In this document: one piece after another, positions 1 to 5,790 of the stretch
How positions within the stretch are numbered: position 1 is the first letter of the stretch
How the letters are laid out: every line of letters begins with the position of its first letter
NCBI GenBank assembly: GCA_018400625.1
Contig: JAGYMJ010000441.1
Location: forward strand, 1 to 5,879
Reading direction: 5' to 3'
DNA from: Planctomycetota bacterium
Lineage (GTDB): Bacteria; Planctomycetota; Brocadiia; SM23-32
DNA length: 5,879 bases
Position numbers and translations under genes: made by a program
The notes under the pieces: generated by a model
The model's input: the letters and a program-made list of their open reading frames with translations, nothing else
Database searches by the model: none
What the model was told of the DNA's origin: nothing

Positions 1-49
1 ACCGGCACAGGGCACGGTGGTGATGTTACGGGGTTCACTGAGGACTTAC
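1..49 (-). repeat. Left copy of a 49-base imperfect inverted repeat
   Basis: Bases 1-49 align without gaps to the reverse complement of 5740-5788, with 41 of 49 positions identical by hand count. The outer 20 bases (1-20) differ at only one position. The inner part is more diverged but ends in a shared 'aggacttac' type block. Read on the minus strand, this copy lies downstream of the endonuclease stop codon by 192 bases. It contains an ACCG/CGGT inverted pair that could be the base of a hairpin. The copy reaches the first base of the window, so its true outer boundary is not visible. It could be a dispersed intergenic repeat, a transcript-end structure or a mobile-element remnant; I cannot choose from two copies. 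Confidence 0.8.
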
Positions 50-241
50 AAGACTGAATAAGGTAAACTATCTTACTATGACTAAGTATTGACTATGTGC
101 TTGCGGTAATCATTCAGTGCAAATCCGCTGACTGTCCGGTAAGAAGACAGGCGCGGCTGGGCGAACAGGTTGGGTTGGCGGTAAATGCCTTGAGAAACAA
201 TATGATACACATTTTGCTCTGATAAAGCTTATTTTAACAAT
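50..241. other. Non-coding stretch downstream of the endonuclease
   Basis: No convincing gene is seen here on either strand. Bases 125-156 can form a two-part hairpin: CCGC (125-128) pairs with GCGG (153-156), and CTGTC (132-136) pairs with GACAG (146-150). The two stems are separated by a small internal loop, and the apical loop is nine bases. No T-rich tract follows on either side, so it is not a typical intrinsic terminator. A weak ATAA/TTAT pairing around an AGC loop lies just after the endonuclease stop codon and is too small to call a terminator. No tRNA or riboswitch could be supported. Confidence 0.4.
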
Positions 242-1039
242 CTATTCACTAGTTTGTCGTTGATACTCTGCAAGGTCGGCTTCAGTAACTTCTTCCCCGG
301 GGACAAGGCGATAATGTTTTTCCGATATAATAGATACCTTCTCTCCATCTTGGATGAACTCAAAAAGCGCTATAATAGCATCTTGCATAAATTGCGCTCC
401 TATTGCTCGGCACACCAAATCAGAAAATTTGCTTTTACACATGGCAATGTCTTGTTCGATTTGAACGATATTCAGTGCATCGCTTCCTCCTTTCGCCTGA
501 ACGGGAAACACATAATGAATTCCCTTTTTGTCAATCCCGATGTAAATTTCATCCGTTTCTATCTGCCCCATCTGTGGCACTGTTGTTCGCAGGTGATTTT
601 GAAGTGAATAGCAAGTAACGCTTGTGAAAATATCGATTAACCGATTATAACGCAGTTTCGCTAACAATGCCTGTTCATCGTTAAGAGCATATCTCGATAT
701 TATTCCTGGAGTAGCGTCCGGGACCTTAGTTTTGGCCATCATTTCATTCGGTTGGATGATCGCCTGAGGAATAGCAACAAAACAGTATTTTGCGGTACCG
801 ATTGAACGTATGATCCATTCTTTTCCTTCCGGGGCTTTAGAGACAATTGACTCTGGAAGGGAAACACGATAGCGAAAACTGTAGATAATGTCACCGATAT
901 TTTTAGGAATATCGATATTCAGCCGCTTTGCTGTTTCCACCATATCCTTACGCTCAAAAGGGACTTTTGTTTTCCCCGGCTTGAAACGAGATAGAAAAAT
1001 ATCTTCTATAATCTGGGAATATCTGTTTAACTCAGGCAT
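242..1039 (-). CDS. Type II restriction endonuclease, PD-(D/E)XK-type
   Basis: This 265-residue protein is probably the nuclease half of a restriction-modification pair, cutting unmethylated DNA at the site protected by the adjacent methyltransferase. A PD-(D/E)XK-like catalytic core is visible: acidic residues in 'ETDEIYIG' (E161, D163, E164), followed by a beta strand ending in 'FPVQAK' with Q181 and K183. This is the Q-x-K variant of the (D/E)-x-K motif. The N-terminal part, with 'VPFERKDMVETAKRL' at about 26-40 and 'GDIIYSFRYR' at 49-58, is conserved in endonuclease-annotated proteins I recognise beside methyltransferases and may form a DNA-binding domain; that is inference. The ATG lies one base after the methyltransferase stop (TAA-A-ATG). 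The only Shine-Dalgarno-like sequence, AAGGTG at 1061-1066, is over 20 bases upstream, so translation probably depends on coupling. The protein looks full length. The cleavage site cannot be predicted. Confidence 0.82.
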   Translation of the reverse strand: MPELNRYSQIIEDIFLSRFKPGKTKVPFERKDMVETAKRLNIDIPKNIGDIIYSFRYRVSLPESIVSKAPEGKEWIIRSIGTAKYCFVAIPQAIIQPNEMMAKTKVPDATPGIISRYALNDEQALLAKLRYNRLIDIFTSVTCYSLQNHLRTTVPQMGQIETDEIYIGIDKKGIHYVFPVQAKGGSDALNIVQIEQDIAMCKSKFSDLVCRAIGAQFMQDAIIALFEFIQDGEKVSIISEKHYRLVPGEEVTEADLAEYQRQTSE

Positions 1040-1040
1040 T

Positions 1041-2423
1041 TTAATTTTTTACCAGATAAGCACCTTTCTCTTTTGGGGTGATTTCTCCACCAGGCCATTG
1101 CAAAAGGAGAACCTCTTCACGTAATTTTTCACCTGTTGCGGTAGCCAAACGGGTACGAAACAGGTCTATATTTTTGACCTTGTATCCAAGGCATTCGGCG
1201 ATATCCGCCAGAAGTTGGCCGGTACGGATCATAACCCGAAGATATGATGCTTGATCCCCAACAACATAAGCCATCCGCGCACCGGGACGTAAAACCGTGC
1301 GAAGCTCGGCGAGATGTCGGGCCATACCTCCAAAATAAAGTTTTGTTACCTTATGGTATTGTCGTTCAAATCCGGATGTTTTGCCAAGTTCAATTCTTCG
1401 TGCCTCGATCCGTTCCGCTATCTGTTCCACTTCCTTATTGCCGGCAATCCACTTGTCGTCATCGTCTTTTTTATAGACCCCACGTGTATTAGAGCGAATC
1501 AGTCCTTTTTTCAGTTTCCTTAACTCGTTGCTATTATTGATAAACCCCAAAATTACGGATTCAAGACGCATCGTTCTGCTGTAGTCCTTTTCATTCGGAT
1601 ATGGCGGCGAAGTAATTACTGCGTCTATTTTGACATCAGATAATACTTGTGACGCGCTACGTGCATCAGCCTTATATGCCTTTGCAGCCGTATTGTTGAG
1701 CTTTTGCAAGGATTGAAGATCTTTTGCGATAGTTTCTACGGCATCCAACCAGGGTAAGACTACAGGGCTGTCAGGCTTTGGCTTTCCAACTCCTACTTCC
1801 GGGCCGAATTTAAGATTGCTTATTGAGCAAACAAGAGCTTTTCCCAGAGCCAGAAGCTCATGATTACAGTAACGGCTGTCATGATTTTGCTCCAGACACT
1901 CCAGTAAAACGAGCACCTTATGTAAGGGGAGAGGGCTGATCGATTCTGACAATAGAAGCTTAGCCTTTTCTCGAGGCAACCCGCGTAATTCCGTGATACG
2001 TTTACCAAAAGTCCCCTCCGGCTTGCTAAAAAGAGGTAAGGGGGGAGTATCTTCTATACCTTGAGAATTTAACTTCTTACGCGCCAAAACCGCAATCTTT
2101 TCGGCGTGTTCTTTTAACGCTTCAGGATCGGGTGTCCAATCTGTTTTAACATCGCTTGCAAAATGAGCAAAGGGGTGTGCTTCCAGGCCGATGCTCGGAA
2201 TACCAAGTTTTTTACACTCAACAAGTGTCGTTCCGGTTCCGCAAAAGGGGTCCAAAACTATAGCATCCTGATCAAGACGGAATTTCTGCAGATAGTTACG
2301 TACCAAATGGGCCGGGAAAGAGAGAACAAAACGATACCAATTGTGAGCAAGACGATCTTCAGCAAATAGTCGGTTAGAGTTTGAACCCTTTGAGGTATAA
2401 TCTGATTTTCTATGCTGTGACAT
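1041..2423 (-). CDS. Type II DNA methyltransferase, TSPPY motif (N4-cytosine or N6-adenine)
   Basis: This 460-residue S-adenosylmethionine-dependent DNA methyltransferase would modify an exocyclic amino group in the recognition site of the adjacent endonuclease. Motif I, 'DPFCGTGTT', is at residues 58-66 and binds the cofactor, followed by an acidic strand end 'GLEAHP' (E81). The catalytic motif IV, 'TSPPY', is at 271-275, preceded by 'KADAR' (D253) and 'IDAVI'. Later, 'LRPGARMAYVVGD' resembles the late strands of the Rossmann-like fold. The roughly 180 residues between motifs I and IV probably hold target-recognition or lid segments. Motif order is I before IV. TSPPY is frequent in N4-cytosine enzymes but does not exclude N6-adenine. 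The ATG is supported by GGAG at 2431-2434, seven bases upstream. It is the first gene of the pair, so the host would be methylated before or with nuclease synthesis. No controller protein gene is visible. Confidence 0.9.
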   Translation of the reverse strand: MSQHRKSDYTSKGSNSNRLFAEDRLAHNWYRFVLSFPAHLVRNYLQKFRLDQDAIVLDPFCGTGTTLVECKKLGIPSIGLEAHPFAHFASDVKTDWTPDPEALKEHAEKIAVLARKKLNSQGIEDTPPLPLFSKPEGTFGKRITELRGLPREKAKLLLSESISPLPLHKVLVLLECLEQNHDSRYCNHELLALGKALVCSISNLKFGPEVGVGKPKPDSPVVLPWLDAVETIAKDLQSLQKLNNTAAKAYKADARSASQVLSDVKIDAVITSPPYPNEKDYSRTMRLESVILGFINNSNELRKLKKGLIRSNTRGVYKKDDDDKWIAGNKEVEQIAERIEARRIELGKTSGFERQYHKVTKLYFGGMARHLAELRTVLRPGARMAYVVGDQASYLRVMIRTGQLLADIAECLGYKVKNIDLFRTRLATATGEKLREEVLLLQWPGGEITPKEKGAYLVKN

Positions 2424-2430
2424 TATCCCG

Positions 2431-2434
2431 CTCC
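2431..2434 (-). promoter_or_regulatory. Ribosome binding site of the methyltransferase
   Basis: On the minus strand, GGAG lies seven bases before the ATG at 2423-2421. It supports this start. Confidence 0.7.
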
Positions 2435-2503
2435 ATTTTCATGTATTAGCGCACATTGAATCCTCCGACAACAGTGCATTGCCAGTAAAAAAGAATCTCA
2501 CGT

Positions 2504-2532
2504 ATTCTAAACAAAAGAGTAGTAAAAAGCAA
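2504..2532 (-). promoter_or_regulatory. Candidate sigma-70-type promoter of the restriction-modification pair
   Basis: On the minus strand, TTGCTT (2532-2527) and TAGAAT (2509-2504) are separated by 17 bases. The -10 box matches the consensus at five of six positions, while the -35 box keeps only the TTG. The predicted leader would be roughly 70 bases. A second, weaker pair, TTGTCG (2471-2466) and TAATAC (2448-2443), also has 17-base spacing and would give a very short leader. Neither can be confirmed by eye. Confidence 0.3.
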
Positions 2533-2547
2533 AAGCACGAAAATCGC

Positions 2548-2571
2548 GCGACCCCCACGGTCGCCAGGGGG
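2548..2571. other. GC-rich segment with two alternative hairpins
   Basis: GCGAC (2548-2552) can pair with GTCGC (2560-2564) around a seven-base loop. Alternatively, CCCCC (2552-2556) can pair with GGGGG (2567-2571) around a ten-base loop. The two share bases and cannot form together. It lies about 180 bases before the sulfatase ATG and upstream of the methyltransferase candidate promoter. It could be an upstream operon's terminator remnant, an RNA switch in a long sulfatase leader, or chance in a GC-rich patch. Confidence 0.3.
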
Positions 2572-2625
2572 CAGTATTTATCTTGTCTTGGGCCATCCCG
2601 TTCTCACAATCTCTTGTCATTTGGC

Positions 2626-2633
2626 AAAGGGGG
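2626..2633 (+). promoter_or_regulatory. Strong Shine-Dalgarno before an upstream in-frame ATG
   Basis: AAAGGGGG lies six bases before an ATG at 2640-2642 that is in frame with the sulfatase. Use of this start would add 38 residues (543 in total). The extra segment is basic and polar at first, with a short 'VKIVFF' stretch, and does not look like a signal peptide or part of the sulfatase fold. It may be a true alternative start or a chance open frame. Confidence 0.35.
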
Positions 2634-2666
2634 AAAAATATGGTAAAAAGGTCATGTTTATCTCAT

Positions 2667-2689
2667 TATCGGATCATTCCTCGCCGATA
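2667..2689. promoter_or_regulatory. Inverted repeat, possible operator upstream of the sulfatase
   Basis: TATCGG (2667-2672) and CCGATA (2684-2689) form a perfect six-base inverted repeat with an 11-base spacer, 64 bases before the sulfatase ATG. The geometry suits a dimeric regulator such as a carbohydrate-responsive repressor, but a repeat this short can arise by chance and no regulator gene is present here. Confidence 0.22.
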
Positions 2690-2740
2690 CGTCCTATCAC
2701 GATCAAACACGTCGAGCGATGTGAAAATTGTTTTTTTTAC

Positions 2741-2745
2741 GGGAG
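2741..2745 (+). promoter_or_regulatory. Ribosome binding site of the sulfatase
   Basis: GGGAG is followed after eight bases by the ATG at 2754. This start places the first sulfatase strand ('NVLVMFCDQ') within ten residues of the N-terminus, as is usual for exportless members of the family. It is therefore preferred to the starts at 2583 (TTG) and 2640 (ATG). Confidence 0.7.
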
Positions 2746-2753
2746 AAAAAAAG

Positions 2754-4271
2754 ATGAACAAGGCAGATAAGAAAAATGTGCTGGTGATGTTCTGTGATCA
2801 ATTGAGGGTGGATCTGCTCGGCTGCTACGGCAATACGTTGATAAGGACGCCCAATATCGATGCTCTGGCGGCGGATTCGGTTGTGTTTAACAACGCCTTC
2901 ACCCCGACGGCGATCTGTTCCCCCGCGCGGGCGAGTCTTATGACCGGCCTGTATGCCCATAAACACAATATGTTCAATAACTCCACGAAAAGATACAGCT
3001 ACTGCCGGCATCTGCCCTCCGACGTGAATATGATCCAGGACTGGGCCGATGAGGCGACGGATTATCAGACCGGGTATTTCGGCAAATGGCATATCGGCCC
3101 GACGACCGATCTTTTCAGCTCCAGCTTCCATCGCACCCACCCTCAGTCAGGTGAAGATGCTCCGCTTTTTGCCTCAGGACACGGGCATCCCAATGAGAGT
3201 CTGGGGGAACTGACCAAAGAAATCGGTGAGAGGACGATCGGCCCCAGCGGCAAATTGACCGGCACGGTGAAGGTGCCGATGCAGGACTTCCCCGATGTGC
3301 AGGCCGGCCGTTATACCCGTGAGTTTATCGGCGATTGCGACCCCGACCGCCCCTTCCTGGCCTTCTGCTCCTTCCCCGGCCCCCACTCGCCCTGGCTCGT
3401 GCCCGAAGAATACGGGATACGGTACGATCCGGAAGAAATTCCGCTGTGGGACAACCGCAACGACACCCTCGAGGGAAAACCGATCAATCAGCACAAATTG
3501 CAGATATTGAGTAAGAAGAACCGGGGGAATGTGCCACTGCAGGTCCAGGATGAAAGCCTGCGCCAAAAATTGTCGGTCTGCTTCTCTTACATCGAACTGA
3601 TCGATCAATGCGTGGGGGAAGTCGTCGATTATCTCAAGCGGGAAGAGCTTTACGAGAACACCGCGATCTTTTTCACCGCCGATCACGGCGATATGGCGAA
3701 TTCCCATGGCTTCCCGAGTAAGGGGTCATATATGTATGACGAAATTTACCGTATCCCGCTCATTTTTAAGCCGGCAGCGGGGTCGGCGCCGCACAAGCGG
3801 GTGAATGAGCCGGTGCATCTGATGGATGTTACCGCGACTTGCATGGACGTGATGGCCGGCGGTGAGCAGGTGGATATGATCGGTCAGCCGCTCCAGGGCC
3901 GGTCGCTGCGTGCTTTTGAAGCGGACAAACCGCATTGGGAGCGCAAGGTGCATTACGCTCAATATCATGGTGACTGGTACGGTCATTATTCGGTGCGGAT
4001 GGTGACCGACGGGCGCTGGAAACTGGTCTGGAATTTTTCGGACCTCTGCGAGCTTTATGATCTTGAAAATGATCCCAATGAATTACGCAACCTTTTTTAT
4101 GACCCCGCATACCGTGAAACACGGGACCATTATTTCAGCCTGCTGGCCGGGGAGGCTGAAAGAAACGAAGACGGTCAGGCGATGAAGTTTCTTAACGAGA
4201 GCTCTAATTATGGCGAAGTGGAAGATCAGGCGCTGACAAACGCGTTGCAGGGATTTTTTGATAAGAATTAA
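2754..4271 (+). CDS. Cys-type S1 family sulfatase, no signal peptide
   Basis: This 505-residue enzyme of the alkaline phosphatase-like superfamily is predicted to hydrolyse sulfate esters, probably on a carbohydrate. The signature 'CSPARASLMTG' spans 55-65. C55 would be converted to formylglycine by an FGE-type or radical-SAM maturase encoded elsewhere. Other active-site residues are visible: D15-Q16 near the N-terminus (metal site), K111 and H113 in 'GKWHIG', H211 in 'GPHSPW', D310-H311 in 'TADHGDM' and K323 in 'SKGSYMYDE'. The C-terminal part includes 'RMVTDGRWKLVWN' and 'ELYDLENDPNELRNL', the usual sulfatase C-terminal subdomain. D-Q at 15-16, rather than D-D, recalls choline sulfatase and phosphonate monoester hydrolase-like members, so a phosphoester or phosphonate substrate is a less likely alternative. 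There is no signal peptide, so action in the cytoplasm is inferred. It is the first gene of an operon with the propeller protein 19 bases downstream. Confidence 0.93.
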   Translation: MNKADKKNVLVMFCDQLRVDLLGCYGNTLIRTPNIDALAADSVVFNNAFTPTAICSPARASLMTGLYAHKHNMFNNSTKRYSYCRHLPSDVNMIQDWADEATDYQTGYFGKWHIGPTTDLFSSSFHRTHPQSGEDAPLFASGHGHPNESLGELTKEIGERTIGPSGKLTGTVKVPMQDFPDVQAGRYTREFIGDCDPDRPFLAFCSFPGPHSPWLVPEEYGIRYDPEEIPLWDNRNDTLEGKPINQHKLQILSKKNRGNVPLQVQDESLRQKLSVCFSYIELIDQCVGEVVDYLKREELYENTAIFFTADHGDMANSHGFPSKGSYMYDEIYRIPLIFKPAAGSAPHKRVNEPVHLMDVTATCMDVMAGGEQVDMIGQPLQGRSLRAFEADKPHWERKVHYAQYHGDWYGHYSVRMVTDGRWKLVWNFSDLCELYDLENDPNELRNLFYDPAYRETRDHYFSLLAGEAERNEDGQAMKFLNESSNYGEVEDQALTNALQGFFDKN

Positions 4272-4275
4272 TTTC

Positions 4276-4280
4276 AGGAG
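4276..4280 (+). promoter_or_regulatory. Ribosome binding site of the propeller protein
   Basis: AGGAG lies ten bases before the ATG at 4291, in the 19-base gap after the sulfatase stop. It favours the ATG over the in-frame TTG at 4258, which overlaps the sulfatase gene by 14 bases. Confidence 0.7.
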
Positions 4281-4290
4281 AATTGCGAGA

Positions 4291-5739
4291 ATGAATTCAA
4301 TATTGCCTGTCGATATAGGTTCAAGAAGAGAAATGCTTTGGGATGATTATTTACTCGACACCTCACGAACTTCGGCCGAACGGAAGCTCCATCAGCCCCG
4401 GATTGAGGAAATCGCGCTGGTGCATGACGCGCCCTGGGAAGGGGATGGCTGCAACAGCCATTCCATCATCAAAGACGGCGATTTATACCGCATGTATTAT
4501 CTTGGCTGGCAGATGCTCGATGAATCGGTCACCAAGCACAGTACGGGACAAACCGTGATTTGCTATGCGGAGAGCCGCGACGGCCTGCACTGGAAAAAAC
4601 CGTCGTTGGGGATATGTGAATTTGATGGGAACGCCGATACCAATATTATTCTGGACGAAAACAACAGCGACCGGAAGGACATGATGTATGTCTTTATTGA
4701 CCCAAACCCCGCCTGTCCCGCCGATGAAAAGTATAAGGCGATAAGTAAAGACACAGAGAATTATCTTGCCTGTTATGTGAGCGACGACGGCATCCATTTT
4801 CGAAAAGGCTGGCAAATGACAAACCAGGGCCGGTTTGATACCCAGAACATCGCTATGTGGGTCCCTGAAATCGACGCTTATATGGCCTATATCCGCGACT
4901 ACCACGAACGTCCAAGCGTGTATGGAAGTGGTGCGGTCGGGAACGAAAGGATACGCGATGTCCGTTGGATGACTTCACCGGATTTCAAGTCATGGACAGA
5001 GCCGTGTCCGTTGGATTTTGGCGGCGGAGAGGATTATCCGTTGTACGTCAATGCCGTGCAGCGATATTACAGGGCGCCGCACCAGTTCATAGGATTTCCG
5101 TCGCGTTACGTTGAGCGTAAGGAATGGACGCCGAATTACGACCAGCTTGCAGGCGCTGATCTTCGCCGGAAAATTACCGGAGTCCATCCGCGATACGGCC
5201 TGACGACGACCGATTGTGTTTTTATGACCTCCCGCGACGGTAAAAACTGGCAGCGTTACGATGAAGCCTTCATCCGGCCCGGCATTGAACGTGTCAATAA
5301 TTGGGTGTACGGCGATTGTTTTGTGGCTCCGGCCATGATCGAGACGGGAAGCGCGCTTGAAAACGCCCCCGATGAGCTTTCTCTGTTCTGTTATGAAAAT
5401 CATTGGCGGATGATTCCTGCCAGACTGCGGCGTTACACCATCAGAGTGGATGGCTTTGCCTCATTGCATGCAGGATATGCGGAAAAAAGCGTGATCACCA
5501 AACCGCTTGTCTTCGACGGCCAATCTTTAGAGATCAATTTTTCCACCTCCGCAAGGGGCTCTCTCTATGTTATCATGCATGGTCCGGACAAGGTTTTGTA
5601 TTCCTGCGAACTCTTTGGCGATACGCTTTCGAGAAAAGTGCCTCTTGACGGAGATATAGCCGATCTTGCCGGCAAAGAAGTGATTTTGGAGTTTATAATG
5701 CGGGATGCCGATCTGTACTCCTTTCGATTCGTCCCATGA
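4291..5739 (+). CDS. Beta-propeller glycoside hydrolase-like protein with C-terminal beta-sandwich
   Basis: This 482-residue protein resembles an incompletely characterised hydrolase-like family with the five-bladed propeller style of GH32, GH43 and GH130; a role on desulfated sugar is inferred from position. It opens with 'DIGSRREMLWDDYLLD' (8-23), where D18-D19 match the family's conserved D-D-Y-L. Four short repeats of the S-x-D-x-x-x-W/F type mark successive blades: SRDGLHW (95-101), SDDGIHF (164-170), SPDFKSW (229-235) and SRDGKNW (314-320). Acidic candidates for catalysis include D18, D19, E193 and D203, but no catalytic pair can be assigned. The last ~95 residues form a separate beta-rich domain ending in 'DADLYSFRF', with 'LFGD' before it. 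There is no signal peptide. The start is set by AGGAG at 4276-4280. It is cotranscribed with the sulfatase by spacing. It could be a sugar-binding, phosphorylase or lyase relative instead of a hydrolase. Confidence 0.82.
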   Translation: MNSILPVDIGSRREMLWDDYLLDTSRTSAERKLHQPRIEEIALVHDAPWEGDGCNSHSIIKDGDLYRMYYLGWQMLDESVTKHSTGQTVICYAESRDGLHWKKPSLGICEFDGNADTNIILDENNSDRKDMMYVFIDPNPACPADEKYKAISKDTENYLACYVSDDGIHFRKGWQMTNQGRFDTQNIAMWVPEIDAYMAYIRDYHERPSVYGSGAVGNERIRDVRWMTSPDFKSWTEPCPLDFGGGEDYPLYVNAVQRYYRAPHQFIGFPSRYVERKEWTPNYDQLAGADLRRKITGVHPRYGLTTTDCVFMTSRDGKNWQRYDEAFIRPGIERVNNWVYGDCFVAPAMIETGSALENAPDELSLFCYENHWRMIPARLRRYTIRVDGFASLHAGYAEKSVITKPLVFDGQSLEINFSTSARGSLYVIMHGPDKVLYSCELFGDTLSRKVPLDGDIADLAGKEVILEFIMRDADLYSFRFVP

Positions 5740-5788
5740 GTAAGTCCTTAGTCAATCCTATAGCATCCCCACCGTGCCTTGTGCCGGT
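5740..5788 (+). repeat. Right copy of a 49-base imperfect inverted repeat
   Basis: This is the partner of bases 1-49, in inverted orientation, with 41 of 49 positions identical. It starts at the base directly after the TGA of the propeller gene. In this copy the outer part is a near-palindrome: CCACCG (5769-5774) pairs with CGGTGG (5785-5790) around a ten-base loop. A second small quasi-palindrome, TAAG-TC-CTTA, occupies 5741-5750. No T tract follows the hairpin, so it is not a standard intrinsic terminator, though a 3'-end stabilising structure is possible. Confidence 0.8.
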
Positions 5789-5790
5789 GG

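Larger units (their letters stand above)
2424..2753. other. Divergent intergenic region between the two gene pairs
   Basis: This region separates the two transcription units and should hold both promoters. It contains the candidate methyltransferase promoter, a GC-rich segment at 2548-2571, a strong Shine-Dalgarno with an in-frame ATG at 2640, an inverted repeat TATCGG-N11-CCGATA at 2667-2689, an eight-T tract at 2731-2738 and a seven-A tract at 2746-2752. A possible 60-codon frame starting at 2588 overlaps the sulfatase start and has no recognisable features, so I do not call it. No convincing sigma-70 promoter for the sulfatase stood out. TTGTCA at 2614-2619 is the best -35-like hexamer, but no well-spaced -10 follows it. 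Confidence 0.6.

Noticed and set aside
114..141. Sequence resembling the 'GTGCAAATCC ... CTGTCC' portion of cobalamin or FMN riboswitches on the plus strand.
   Set aside because: The remaining conserved core is missing: no CCCGC-n-ACTGT block, no AGGGAA-like leader and no complete FMN core. Downstream on the plus strand is only the antisense of the endonuclease. An Infernal scan would settle it.
2704..2738. Possible intrinsic terminator or attenuator ending in the eight-T tract before the sulfatase.
   Set aside because: Only interrupted CAA/TTG and CAC/GTG pairings precede the T tract; there is no stable GC-rich stem.
2583..2753. Extension of the sulfatase to the TTG at 2583.
   Set aside because: It would add 57 residues that do not resemble a signal peptide or the sulfatase fold. 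The ATG at 2754 has a good Shine-Dalgarno and the expected N-terminus. The ATG at 2640 is kept only as a possibility.
2588..2770. Sixty-codon open frame in the divergent intergenic region.
   Set aside because: It overlaps the sulfatase start in another frame, its start lacks a convincing Shine-Dalgarno, and the product has no recognisable motif.
3174..3707. Long antisense open frame within the sulfatase gene, and similar shadows within the other genes.
   Set aside because: These are by-products of codon bias on the opposite strand. They have no conserved motifs, and the sense frames have complete catalytic signatures.
4258..4290. TTG start for the propeller protein overlapping the sulfatase end.
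   Set aside because: The ATG at 4291 has AGGAG upstream and gives an N-terminus leading straight into the family motif. The extra eleven residues are unsupported.
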